Shown: positions 21,955 through 33,320, counted from the stretch's first letter. The stretch is 64,000 nucleotides of DNA from Vandiemenella viatica (GCA_031002005.1 CM061918.1:66064531-66128530); one strand, 5' to 3'. Numbers and translations are program-made. Notes: generated by a model not told the origin, from the letters alone.

Positions 21955-22690
21955 CTGTCTCATTAGTTGAGACAGGAAACAAAATGTATAAACTGCTCTC
22001 GGGTGACTAGCCGAGTCAAGAGTGCGTTGTCACACGCACTCTTGACTCGGCTAGTCACCCGAGAGCAGTTTATACATTCTCAACGCCGAGAAAGACTTCG
22101 TTCTTGTATATCGTACCTCTACAGGGAGGAAATTCTTCGTCAAGTTAAGCGGGTGGAGAAACTTCGCAAAAAGAAGTCCAGACTTCTCTGTGCGCTTGCC
22201 TTTCTCCAGCGGTGCCGTGACCAGAAATGTGACAACGCACTCTTGACTCGGCTAGTCACCCGAGAGCAGTTTATACATTCTCAACGCCGAGAAAGACTTC
22301 GTTCTTATATAGGAAACAAAATGATTCACAGCAAAAGTTTCTTGAGTTAGAACGTGGCCTACATTTCCAACTTTTCTCTTCAAGTAGATCAGATTTGTTG
22401 GTAATATAATAATGTGAAAATCTAAAATACTTGTCAACATATCTAACCAAAAACAGTTTTAATTATAAGTACTCATAAAGTTCCATCATCTTGAATTCTT
22501 CCAAATTTTTCTGTCATATGTTAGGAAAATATTAGGAGCTGGGATAAAGGGTGAAGGGGACAGATTCTCAATGACTTCAGGGACTCCTGGGAAATATGAA
22601 ACTACAAAAAAAGGCCCTAGAGACATATTTTACATTCTTTTTTAATAATTGTTCTATGACAAAATACTGTGCAGTGAACACAATTTTTTT
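21955..22690 (-). repeat. dispersed repeat F, minus copy
   Basis: Outside the 324-bp insertion, this stretch matches 34,550-34,920 in the opposite orientation. Shared blocks include ATGTTGACAAGTATTTT, GTTTGCTATGAATTATTTTG-like and GAACAATTATT. Both copies contain an exon-like 70-base piece between a TTAG and a GT. In this copy it is 22,372-22,442, encoding MLTSILDFHIIILPTNLIYL. A segmental or gene-family duplication would fit as well as a transposon. Confidence 0.55.
21987..22310. mobile_element. 324-bp insertion with hairpin and direct duplication
   Basis: The segment is bounded by a perfect 13-bp direct repeat, AGGAAACAAAATG (21,974-21,986 and 22,311-22,323). The related repeat at 34.88 kb has the uninterrupted site. 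Inside, 22,035-22,105 is repeated exactly as 22,236-22,306 (71 bp). In addition, 21,984-22,033 is the exact reverse complement of 22,229-22,278 (50 bp), so the left end forms a long perfect hairpin with 22,035-22,076. The plus strand is open through the whole insert (21,967-22,350) and encodes a basic peptide with QRRERLRS twice and a KRVEKLRKKKSRL stretch. It is GC-richer than its surroundings. The source is unknown. Confidence 0.85.
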
Positions 22691-23240
22691 GCCATCCTTC
22701 TGTTAGAAGTATGTATTGCTAGTATAAAAATATTAATTTTTTAGTATTTGTCAATGGATGGGTTGAGTCAATAAAACTGAAAATTTTTAGTAAAATGTTG
22801 CAAAAGTGGGAGTGTTTCTCAGTAAGAGAATAGGGCAAAAATCTAACAAACTTGGTCAAAAAATTTTAGTAAATGTCCTTACAAACAAAATCTAACAAAA
22901 ATTGACAGTTTAATAAATAAAACATGTTCCAAAATTATATGGATTGTATATTTAAATACTTATTTTAAAAAATTCACTTTGATAGGACATGAAAAGGATG
23001 TTGGAAAAATAAAAACAAATTTCAACCTTCCATTTTTTTAAGTCAACCTAAAAATGTTATTAATCTGCGTTGTGATCAATGAAACACATCTTTCAGTAAA
23101 ATTTCATAATGCACAACGCAAAATGTGGTACAATTACTAAGAGATATCTACAGTTGGACAATATCTTTTTGCCATTTTGGCTATGACTCTCTAATAAATT
23201 GCATTCACACCTGAATATCTTTATACAGAATAAAGTGCAA
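22691..23240. other. intron sequence, nothing recognised
   Basis: AT-rich, with no coding or repeat signature that I can name. Confidence 0.4.
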
Positions 23241-23481
23241 ACCAAGCGTGGCGGTGTAACGGTTAGCGTTCTCGCCTCACATTCGGGAGGACGGTGGTTC
23301 GAATCCCCGTCCGGGCATCCAGATTTGGGTTTCCATGGTTTCCCAAATCACTCCAGGTAAATGCCGGGATGCTTCCTTCAAAAGGCCATGGCTGAATTCC
23401 TTCCCATTCCTTGCCCCCCATCCTTTCCCGTCTCTAAAGACCCGCTGTTGAGAGACGTAAAGCAGTTTAAAAAAAAAAGGA
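23241..23481 (+). mobile_element. tRNA-derived SINE, full length
   Basis: ACCAAGCGTGGCGGTGTAAC head with an A box-like segment (GTGTAACGGTTAGC), B box GGTTCGAATCC (23,297-23,307), and the family body (CCAGATTTGGGTTTCCATGG, CTCCAGGTAAATGCC). It ends AAAGCAGTTT followed by ten A. This copy keeps one of the best tRNA heads in the window. Confidence 0.9.
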
Positions 23482-23695
23482 AAGTGCAAATTACTACACA
23501 TACGGTTTCTTGTAATGTCACATTATTTTCTCCATTATAGCTCAAAATAACATTAAGGAAATTCTGTAACAAAAGTCACCAGATTTTATAGGACTATGAT
23601 AGGAGAGATGCTCCCTCCTGCAATGATAAATTTTTAGAAACATGTGAAAGTTCCTGTTAAAATAAACAGACAATTAGAAAATAAATATCTCTTAC

Positions 23696-23898
23696 TCTAC
23701 ACAGAATTGCTTATTGCGCCACAATATAGGATAGTGTGCCAATTCTCTCCAGCGAGTACAAACATTGGGTATGACTTCTGTCAGTTCATTTAAAGTTGAG
23801 TGATATAAGATCTCCAATACTATATGAGCAGGAAGGTTTTCCATTGTAGCTGGAGTCTTCCACTCAGTTAAATGGTCCATCACTGCCAACTGTTTATT
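23696..23898 (-). CDS. F-box exon of F-box/LRR-type gene
   Basis: On the minus strand an excellent acceptor (TTTTTCTTTTCTTTTCAG) precedes this 203-base exon, and a GTAAGA donor follows. The frame contains a probable start (ATGGACC near 23,883), then an F-box: NLPAHIVLEILYH, NELTEVIPNVCTRW and RELAHYPILWRNK. This has the LP...L..I...L, V...W and W positions of the F-box consensus. F-boxes bind SKP1 and place the protein in an SCF ubiquitin ligase. The upstream AATAAACAGTTGGCAGTG could be 5' UTR or coding. The exon ends with two bases of a split codon, compatible with the exon at 5,741-5,909. Identity of the wider gene is inference. Confidence 0.75.
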
Positions 23899-23930
23899 CT
23901 GAAAAGAAAAGAAAAAATAGCATTTAGTTC

Positions 23931-23956
23931 ACCGAGTGTGGTGGTGTAACGGTTAG
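23931..23956 (+). mobile_element. SINE head fragment truncated by a LINE
   Basis: Only ACCGAGTGTGGTGGTGTAAC and the next six bases of the SINE head remain. At 23,957 the sequence switches abruptly to the jockey-like LINE. The rest of the SINE is not found beyond the LINE's 3' end, so this is a chimaeric junction or a deletion. Confidence 0.7.
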
Positions 23957-26900
23957 ATCGAAGACCACTGGACATTTGAAAAGCAAACCAAATTGCACAT
24001 CAGCTACTCATGAACGGGAAGGAAACTCATAAAAGAGGACCATTTAAAAAACAAAGAAAAACGCACAGAAACAGTCAGGAAGATATGAACAACCTCACTG
24101 AGCCCTTTAGTATGTCAGATCTGAAAAGGTTAGTCAAGAGTGCAAAACAGGAAAGTCATTAGGCTTCGATGACATACGTTCAGAACAAATTAAGAACTTC
24201 AAATATAAAACCAAAGAATGGGTTCTACAGCTTTTTAGCAAGTGTATGAGCTCATATCAAATTCCAAAGGTGTGGCTGAGGATGAGAGTCATTGCGCTGC
24301 TGAAACCTGGAAAAGAAGGAAACAATCCTAAAGATCTTAGACCTATAGCGCTCTTGTGTCATCTCTACAAAATATTTGAACGATTGATTCTGAATCGTAT
24401 ACAGCCTGTGGTTGATCCAAAACTTATTCGACAACAATCTGGCTTTCGACCTCGCAAAAGTTGTACTGGGCAACTGCTGAAGCTAACACAGTTTATAGAG
24501 GATGGATTTGAGACCCGTAAAGCCACGGGCGTGGTCTTTGTGGACTTATCAGCAGCATACGATACTGTTAACCACCAACTATTACTTGACAAGGTCTACA
24601 ATCTTACAAAGGCCACCAGATTTACCAAGCTCATCGTTACTCTTCTTCTGAATCATAGTTTTTTTTCAAGGACAGGGCAGTTGATGGTGGGTACAAATGA
24701 ATGGTCTACCTCAAGGTAGTGTACAGGCCCAATACTTTTCAACATTTATACAAATGATCAGCCATTACATCCAGCTACCAGGAGCTTTGTGTACACTGAT
24801 GACTTAGCTCTAGTCTCACAGAGCACAAAGCTTGAAGTTGTAGAAAGAAATTTGTCTGTTGCTTTTGAAGGCCTATCAAGCTATAATAGGGAAAATCAAT
24901 TAAGACTTAACCCTTCAAAAACTGAAGTGTGTGCCTTTCACCTAAAAAACAGGAAAGATAAGCGTAAGGTTAAAGTAATGTGATCAGGTATCAAACTGCA
25001 GACATGTAACACCCAAAAATATCTGGGAGTGACACTTGACAGAACCCTTACATATAAGAAGCACTGCATGAATTTCAAAATGAAGATCACTACAAGAAAC
25101 AACTTACTGTGCAAACTAGTAAGATCACAGTGGGGCAGTCAACCACAAAGTATACGTACATTGGCAATTGTAGGAAAAAAACTCTATTGGGGTGGAGGAG
25201 GATAGTGGATGGAGTCCCCCAATGTTCACAAAGTCAATTCTTTCCTATAATTTCTTCTCTGCAATATTTAATTTAATTAGAACGGCCACCAACCCAATTG
25301 GTTTTAATAATGGGATTTTTCAATGAAGGTTAATATCTAAAGATTGTTCTCAACACAGATTTTAAAGTCCAGTATTTTAATGTTCAACGTTTAAAGACAT
25401 ATTCACTCTGACAACAGAAATTGTTAGCAGAAAGACTACGTTTCCGAAAATTGCAGATTAATGCCACGATAATTGCATACACTCAATTCAGACACAATAA
25501 AAAGTTCACTCCCCTTGAAACCTCAAACAACATCATACAAATTGTCAAATTTAAATTATGGAAAAGAAGTTTGTTAAATTAATGATCTATTTCAAAAATT
25601 ATAGTTGCCGTCTACAAATATTCCAAGTCTGTTTATTCATGATTGTTCTAACGCGACACCCACACCATGCGACACTGCCATAACGCCCGCCCACACTTCA
25701 CACCTTCACCCTCTAACCAGTTCGAAACTAATGCGGTCGAGGTACCACCTCAGGTCCCTTATATAGGCTCACCCAAGCCTGATGGAAATTCCACCCATCT
25801 AGCGTCTCTCCCAGCTCCGCTCACAAAGGCTTTCCCCCCAAGTTTTTCCGATTTTCCTGAAACTTTGTGATTACGAAGAGTTCCTCATCCTAAGCATTTT
25901 CTATCCTTATAAAAAATTTCCTATCTGCTCTCCTTTTGTTGTTATTAATTTTCGAAGTTAAATAAACCTATTTTCTAGATCTAGTGTCCCAACTATTTGT
26001 TTTAGCGCGAGTGTTCTAATCTTCCGGAATTCTACAGCTTTTGACAATTAATTTGGTATAACTCACTACCTTCTAAAACCCTTTCATTAAAAAGATATCG
26101 CCTATCAAAGTTTTCAACCCTTCTCGTCAGCCATCATGGAATCCCAATTAAATACTTTGAAATTAGATATCTTATATTGAGAGTGTATTGTTTTGATAAA
26201 ACTTTCCACCAAACTTACTTAAAAAAAATTGTACTTTAATAAAAATAGGTTGCCTCCCAGATGTTTTTCTACATTTTTCTTTCCCCTTTGTCAACTTTCA
26301 TTTCTACCCATTCTCGACAACCTGGATAGCTACGATGCTTTAACCGCTTTCGCTTTGGAATTACTTTTAACATATTTCTACTCAACTCAGCGATCTCAAA
26401 CTGCTGTCACTATCTTTTCACAGGAAGGACTTTAATCGGACATAATTTTATTTTGACTACTTATTTTATTCTCGGCTTACTATTTTTTCCTTTATTGAAA
26501 AAGCACCTTAAAATTAGTCATATTTAATCTAAATTCCGTTGGAAACCATGTTTTGTACTTCTAAACAAAGATTCGATACTTTCATCCTGGTATCTTAATT
26601 CATTTATTACCATTCTTTCATACTTCTATGAACCTGCCGTCTGTTGCGTCATCACTGCCACAAAGCGTCTCTGTTCGGACTTAAAGATTGCTCATAACTT
26701 CCTTCCGAAAATTCGTACTGCTACCAACGCGAGTCTTACATTCTCTTCTACACCTGATTAGTGTTATCTTTTGGGGAAAATATTACTTTGGGTAACCTAC
26801 TTAACTCGATACCAAACACTCTTCCTTCTCGTTTTCTCAGTTGTCAATTAGGCCAACTACGTTACACAATGGCCCTTTGTTACTCTGTTGCAGAATATGC

Positions 26901-27590
26901 ATGCCCAATATGCTACTCATCATCTCATACCAAACAGGTGGATTTAGCCCTCAATAACACCTGTAGGCTAGTGACAGGTTGCTTAAAGCCTATCCCATTT
27001 GATAGGCTTTACTAGCTTTCAGGCATTACACCACCCAATATTCGGAGACAAGTGGCTGCGAACAAGGAGGGGACCATAGTAGAATGGGAAATCACTCATC
27101 CACTGCACAGTTATACACCACCAGCCCAGAGACTCAAATCAGGAAAAGCTTTCTGAGAACATCACGGGAACTAATTGGGTCACCTGAAAAGGAAAGTGTA
27201 CAGTTGTGGAAAATGAATGTTTCTAAGACCTCAGGACCACTGACAGTTGCAGAGCGCTTGCCACCTGGTCACGCAGAGGACTGGAATGTCTGGCAGTCCT
27301 TAAATCGATTGTGAACAGGAGTGGGCAGGTCCAAGGAAAACCTAGTGAGATGGGGTTATACTGATGCTATCAGTATTAAGTGTGAATGTGGTGAAGACCA
27401 AACTATGATTCATATGCTCTATGTGCCCATCATCCTGCACCAACGAAGACCTTTTTCGAGCAACACACAATGCAATTGAGTTTGCGAAGTACTGGGCTAA
27501 GTGTGTTTAAGGCTGTTGATTTGCACAATGTATTTAACTGTGTATTTTGAGGTTTGTGATACGTGAGTAATAATAATAGTAATCTTCTAT
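23957..27590 (+). pseudogene. jockey-like LINE, 5' truncated, split by an LTR
   Basis: The plus strand holds the RT of a jockey-clade LINE. It starts with a linker, then IPKVWLRMRVIALLKPGKEG (24,260-24,320), DLRPIALL, QSGFRPRKSCTGQL, the catalytic motif FVDLSAAYDTVNH (24,537-24,575), a GLPQGSV equivalent near 24,705, and YTDDLALVS (24,792-24,818). The C-terminal part resumes after the LTR with ALCYSVAEYACPICY (26,875-26,920) and ends near 27,590 in an AATAATAATAG tail. RT and endonuclease copy LINE RNA into DNA. Breaks include a frameshift near 24,712 and stops at 24,982 and 27,014. Endonuclease and ORF1 are missing. Confidence 0.85.
25169..26866 (+). mobile_element. solo LTR inside the jockey-like LINE (1.7 kb)
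   Basis: Starts TGTAGGAAAAAAACT and ends CTACGTTACA. A perfect 4-bp duplication, CAAT, flanks it (25,165-25,168 and 26,867-26,870). Removing it restores the LINE reading frame exactly at a conserved RTLA/ALCYS junction. A TATATAGG box near 25,757 and an AATAAA near 25,963 suggest plus orientation. It has no coding domain. At 1.7 kb it is long for a solo LTR. Its start loosely resembles the 8,468-9,894 element, so they may be distant relatives. Confidence 0.8.
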
Positions 27591-28052
27591 AAAGCTTAAA
27601 GTCTATAAAAGACAATTACAATTTAATTCAGTAGTAAAAGGATAGTTGTGCTCCCTGTTGTTTTAAGTCATTGTGACACTAGAATGGTGTCCATCATCTG
27701 GCATGTATTAAGATGGAAAAACTTTTGATCATCAGAACTTGGCTGGCAGAGAAGGTGTGATGGTGCAAAATTCATAAACACATATTAAATTTAGAATTCT
27801 TGGGTTGAATTAGAATTCTCACCACAATGCATATGGCATAGGGTGTAAGTAAATTCTATGTTTTTTGGAAGGAGAATGAAAATAATTTTCATTTGATAAA
27901 ATAGTTAGGAAGCCAAAAATATGCTCAAACAATAGAGGTACATTCATATAATAATAATAAGATACCAGTTTAACACGAAGTATGAAATTTTAAGGAGGAA
28001 AAGTAGGATTTTCCATGTCAATTTATGGATGACATCATAAAAGGTCAAAATA
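27591..28052. other. AT-rich interval, nothing recognised
   Basis: No element or exon is seen between the LINE tail and the TIR transposon. Confidence 0.4.
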
Positions 28053-29290
28053 TGTAGAGGAGAAGGTTCAAATATGGGCTACCACTTTTATTTTGGTCCT
28101 ACTGATTTACCTGCTCACTCAATATGGGCAATTTTGAAGTCACTTGCTTCTATAAACAATAATGGAGGTGATATGAGGTTTAAAAATGTCAATAATCAAT
28201 TTTAATATTCCAAAATCAAAGAATTAAAAAAAAATGCGAAATGAGGTGGTCCAAATATGAGCTACTTGCATAAAAAAGGGAATTTATCTCCTAATCAATT
28301 AAAGAACACCAAATTTTGTTCAAAAACTTTATTAACTTGACTTTTACAATTTCTCTCTATTTTTATTATTTATTTATTTTTCCTGCAGGAGTTACAAATA
28401 TATTTCTTTTTTCATTCCTGAACATTCAATCTCTGCCCAACCTTCACCCTTGTAGAACTAAAACCACACTTCGCCTCTGCCATCATCTGGAAAGAGCCCA
28501 TCACAGAAGATGCATGCTGCATTTTCACCATTTTTATCCCCTAGAGAAATCGCCAACTCGTCATTGTCGTCATCAGTAGGAGGGACCCTATGGTCTTCTT
28601 CTGAGTCCAACTTTTCACTGAGTTTACCTGGTGTGGGAATTCTTTTTCTTTGCTGGGGAACCTGATTACACTTTTACAATCATCTGACAGTTGTTCAAGT
28701 CTGTATGGTCCACACTTTTCTTCAACAATTCACTGTAAAGAGATCTAGTTATGAAGCAAGTTTGGGTGCACTTGTGACCACAATTGCTTTTTCTTTGCAA
28801 TGGTGGGGATCAAAGGTACCTCATATGGACTAATGATTTTGGAAGCTTGATCATTTGGTCATTGATCTGTGCTGCTGAAATCTTCCTGTTTACTTGTCAA
28901 GAGCTAGCCCATTATTGGACCATGCAGTACTTCAAGTTGATGGTTTCAGCAGCCATTACAAAACAAACAAATCGAACAGGACAGGTGTCTTGCATGAAGT
29001 TCAGATCATTTATTTTGAGATAAGGTGGAACCCATTTTCTTTACCGAATAAGTAAGAAAGAGATAAATTAATGATGACATACGTTGAAAAGTTTTGAGTT
29101 TTTTAAAAGTAAGTTTTCCAATAAAATAATTTGCGCCAACACACGTGTGTCATGGACCAAGTTTATTTGCTCACTACTCTTTCCCCACCACTTGCTGTTC
29201 CTTTTAGTGACATTCTTGTACCCCTTCCCCCAATTTCATAAAGCAGCCCATATTTAGGCCCTAGCCCATCTTTGGACCTTCTCCTCTACA
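28053..29290 (-). mobile_element. TIR DNA transposon, deleted or decayed (1.24 kb)
   Basis: The ends are an imperfect inverted repeat of about 28 bp: TGTAGAGGAGAAGGTTCAAA at the left and the complement of TTTGGACCTTCTCCTCTACA at the right, both followed by GGGCTA. On the minus strand near 28,620-28,440 a peptide with PGKLSEKLDSEEDH, then AACIFCDGLFPDD, recalls the acidic stretch and cysteine-rich C-terminus of CENP-B/jerky/pogo-type DDE transposases. The catalytic core is not visible. I could not settle the target duplication. The flanks show only TA/AT ambiguity. Confidence 0.6.
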
Positions 29291-29299
29291 ATCTTCGGA

Positions 29300-29750
29300 A
29301 AAAAGTCAAAGTCACAGTCAGAGTCAGTAAATTTACAGTCTGACAACATCGGACAGAATGTTTTCGGAGGAAACTACCCAATGGCGGGTATTCAAATCCG
29401 CACCATCTGTATTGCAGATACTATTTAATTTCCTTAGTCAATGCGTGGAACAAAATAGGAAGATTTCGCCCACTAATGATTCATCAATCTTATTCTACAT
29501 TTCAGTAAAAGGCATAATATGTCCAATGGAATAGTAGGCCATATACAATTTATTATAACTGACCAATCCCAAGATAGTTAACACATTTCCCTGTTCTGGG
29601 AATAGTTGTCTTATATGGCTGACCATTTGATTGGACGAAATTTGTTTCCAGTAAATGGTTGGCCATACTTTTTCTAAATTCAGATCGTTAATGTTGTAAC
29701 TAACAAGATTGTAATAAAGCATGGCAAAAAGATGTTCAGTGTGTAAGGTC
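29300..29750. other. unassigned; possible decayed SINE at 29,380-29,410
   Basis: GGCGGGTATTCAAATCCGC near 29,381 looks like a reversed B box, but the SINE body is not recognisable around it. Otherwise nothing is seen. Confidence 0.3.
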
Positions 29751-29754
29751 TCAC

Positions 29755-30225
29755 GAAACCAGTTACTTAAAATCTATGATTTTTTTCAAATCCTCAGCAA
29801 CTTCTACTCCATCCTTATCTATAAGTGTCTTAACACCCTCTATTCCTCTCAGTTTTCTAACATAGGCATAGAAATTTCTAGATGAATCAGTCAATGGTCC
29901 TCCTGCACTGACAATACTCTTCATAAACCCATCTTTAGACACTTTCTTTGCTATTATTAAGTCATTGTTTAATTGTTTTAAATATTCCCTTCTACCCTGC
30001 TATCTCTTAACTCTGTTATGTTATCTTCATACCAACCTCTTTAACTTCCTCACTTATCTATTATAGCACACTGGTTCTCTACTTCTATTTATTTTCTGCT
30101 TTGGAATAAATTTTTCTTCCCCATTTCTTATTATCTCCTTGAACTCTTCCCACCTTGACTCTACTGTACTTGTGCCTTCCTTCCATTTGGTGAAACATTC
30201 TCTGAAATATCTCTTCAAATTCAAA
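29755..30225 (-). pseudogene. LINE family B internal fragment, inverted
   Basis: The minus strand matches the 57,060-57,170 part of LINE B (GAGATAATAAGAAATGGGGAAG, then ATTTATTCCAA and AGTAGAGAACC) and extends further. It covers the segment between endonuclease and RT, including VRKLRGIEGVKTLIDKDGV near 29,850. No RT motifs or tail are present, so both ends are truncated. Confidence 0.6.
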
Positions 30226-30539
30226 ATCTATGCCTTTTTATTCCATTGTATGCAATGACCTTCTTAGAAGCGCGGAGTGCTTAATACTCTTGTCCAAAGG
30301 GCAACGGCAGTGTCTGACATTGAACATGAACAGGATGAGCTGCGACATTTCAAATGCATGTTTAGTGGCATTGGTTATGGCTGCAAGAAAATTTGACACG
30401 CAATCATTTGAGGAAAAATCAAAAACAAAACAGACGACAAGGAACGAGACTGACCGCGTGCTTTCTTACCTTTCTGTGGAACAGTGACATTAAAAATAGC
30501 CAGGCTGTTCAACAAGCAGGGCATCATCTCTATCTTTTG

Positions 30540-30945
30540 GCCTCCACCCAAGATTGGGCAGCTATTATGAACCCTAAAGGGTGGTCTCAATCTCCGGGCA
30601 CCTGGAGTCTGCAAAATTCCTTGTGAGTGTGGCACTTCTTATGTATGACAGACTTTAAGGACAATTGAGGAAAGACATAAAGAACATATCAGATATTTTA
30701 AACTGGGAAAGAAAGAAAAATCCGCAATAGTTGAACACGCCATTGATAACGGCCTTGAGCCCTTTTTTGATAAAACATCATACCTCTGCCATGCAAATAA
30801 CGTTTGGGATAGTGTCATGAAAGAGGTGATTGAAATTAGGCTTAATAATAATCTGCTACATAATTTTGTAAGGTCACACAGTCACCTCTATAGCTATTGG
30901 CTGGAGAACGGTGTCACATGTCAGCCTTCGTTCAGAAAACAGTGA
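30540..30945 (+). pseudogene. Penelope-like GIY-YIG endonuclease fragment
   Basis: Frames in the plus strand give an APGVCKIPCECGTSYV motif (about 30,598-30,645), then RTIEERHKEHIRYF, KSAIVEHAIDNG (about 30,720-30,755), and a C-terminal block with LENGVT near 30,915. This is the GIY-YIG endonuclease of Penelope-like elements. The GIY and YIG equivalents are degraded, and a stop follows SYV. It belongs to a different Penelope-like lineage from the copies at 0-8.5 kb, judged from the CxC start and different linker. Confidence 0.75.
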
Positions 30946-30949
30946 CCAG

Positions 30950-32229
30950 AGATACAATCAGAAGGAATTCGTGGTTATGTATTTAATAACTAAGGAACTG
31001 CTATCCAATTAATTGGCATAATACATTCATTAAGTTTGCTTTACATAGTGTTTCATAATTAAAAAAATAATAATAATAAATTTTGTGGCTGAAAAAATTT
31101 GGATCTGCTTTTCAGTAACATGTTACTAATTAAAATAAAATTTAAAAAAATTAAATTACTCATAGTCTGAAATGACGAATGCCAATTGTCATTTCATCTT
31201 AGGACAGATTTTAGTTTAATTACAACTGTTGTTGCTTACCCCAAATTTATGCATTACAGTTTATTTGCTTTTTAGGCATTTTACTAACCACTTTTGTTAT
31301 TGGTCTTTATTCTCGTTTGCTGTATGTGAGCTATTAGGTTGTTTCATAATATGGAATGTGTATTAAGTTCTCTGGCCATCACAGATACTATGAGTGTTTG
31401 CCCAGTCTCAATAATAAACAACGTGATGCTTTCAAAGCAAACAGGATTTTTTTTTTTAAATTTGCAGATGAACTTTAAGTGTCAAATCAAGTCAAGTTTG
31501 TATTTAAGCAAATTCAAGTGTATGACCTTTGAAACAGTTACACGATAGTGTGAACATTCCTGTTCGTGATTAATACCTACTTCTATTAATGCTTCTGAGT
31601 TCTTCAAGCTCAAGAGATTTTATTAATCTTTAGCATGAAACACAGGTCAAGCTTTTATTTAGCCAGATCAGATCAACCTGTCATAATCTTTCATCGAAAA
31701 AACAGGAAATATTCTAGACCCGTGACCATACAAAAATCAGTCACCGACTTACACTAGTCAAACATGGAAGCCACTTATTAGAGTATTGCAAGGCACACGG
31801 CACCAGACCATATTTGGGTAAAATAGCGCTCAAAACATAAGATACATCCGGCTTTCCTTACTTTGAGGTTTATGAGTCATATATGTTTTGTGTGGAAGGG
31901 TCACCATACCTTCACAGAACCACCCTCTGGGGTTTTATTGCACGGTTTTCCTTCCCTTAGCCAGAGTGCCCCAGTTTTAAGGGGCCGTCGGCTCGCCTTC
32001 CATCCTCTCCCATTAGCTACACTCGAAAGACTGTATTGCCCAGGGGCCACACGGCTTTCGCCTTCGTTGACGTGGGAGTAAGATTTGCTGGCAGAGCTGC
32101 TAAGATAAATCGCAGAGGCATCTCTCAAGGTTTTATTGTCTCAGCCCATCTGGCATAACCTGAGATCCTTGAGACCATACCAGCCTTGACCCCCTGTCAT
32201 GGGACAAAGAAGTTAATGTCCATGGTAGG
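30950..32229. other. unassigned; GC-richer block at 31,890-32,215
   Basis: 30,950-31,730 is AT-rich with no assignment. At 31,890-32,215 composition changes. CCCAGTTTTAAGGGGCCG, GCCCAGGGGCCACACGG and TTGACCCCCTGTCATGGG motifs appear, without a recognisable protein. This block directly precedes LINE C coding sequence and may be its upstream part. Confidence 0.35.
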
Positions 32230-33283
32230 CAAGAGATGACTTATAAACTTATGAAACAGCTTAAAAAAGATAAAAGGGAAAGTGCTAAATAAATTTAATT
32301 GAAGAAGAATTATGGATAAAGCACTACAAAAGATTATGGTACAATAGTTATTATAAAGAAGAAGAAAATAAAATAGGAATTACCTTGTAGATACTAAAGA
32401 AATTGATCTTATAGACATAGAGAAGGTTGATGCTGCACTAAGATCATTTAAAGGAAAGCTCCTGGACTAGATACACTGGTAAACATGTGTATTCTCACTT
32501 TTACTTATGAGTGTAGCAAAATACTTCTTCCACCAACCTATTTGAGCCGGAATGACAGGAAAGATAAGATTAGAGGGAAATAAGGTGCCACACTGATTCT
32601 CATATGAATTCTTTTTTCCCTCATACCATTAGGGATTGGAATTCACAACAAAGAGATTAGCTTTGGTGCTGAGTACCCTCTGCCACCCACAATTTTGTGA
32701 ATTGTAGACTATATATGTAGATGTAGTATTAACTTAGAATTGATTAAATATGGGGGAATGATTTGAAATTTAGATATTTACACTTAATTAATATGTATTG
32801 GAAAAAGAGAATCATCCCAGAAGAAAGGAGGAAGGGCCAAAGTTATTTCACTGATTAGTAAAGGATATAGGAATTCATGTGATAACTATAGAGGTATTAG
32901 TTTATTAAATACGGTCTACAAAATATAGGCACAAATAATAAATAACAGGCTCAAAGTAATAGCAGATTCTCTCCTATCAGGGTTTAGGAAAGGAAGATCC
33001 TGCATAGATAATATATTTTGCCTTAAACAGCTACTGGAAAAGAGAAGAGAATTTAATTTAAAGACTTTCATTGCTTCATAGATTATGAAAAGGCATTTGA
33101 TAAAGTAAATAACCAAAAACTATCGGAAATAATCCAAAGAAATGGGTACCCAGAACATCTAATACAAGTTATTCAAGATATGTATAGGACACAAATTGTT
33201 TTACACCTAGGAAATAATCTTCCAGAAGAAATAACAATTAACCAAGGAGTGCGGAATGGTTGTAGCCTGTCTCCAACACTCTT

Positions 33284-33320
<37 letters not shown>

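Noticed and set aside
21967..22350. A 127-codon gene at the 324-bp insertion
   Set aside because: The frame runs from flank through the duplicated insert into flank. The repeated peptide results from the 71-bp duplication, so it is described as an insertion and not as a gene.
23241..23310. tRNA gene at the head of the SINE
   Set aside because: The head is followed by the SINE body, occurs in many copies, and lacks a proper acceptor stem.
29375..29415. A further SINE based on a reversed B box
   Set aside because: Only the B box-like motif is present and the SINE body cannot be followed.
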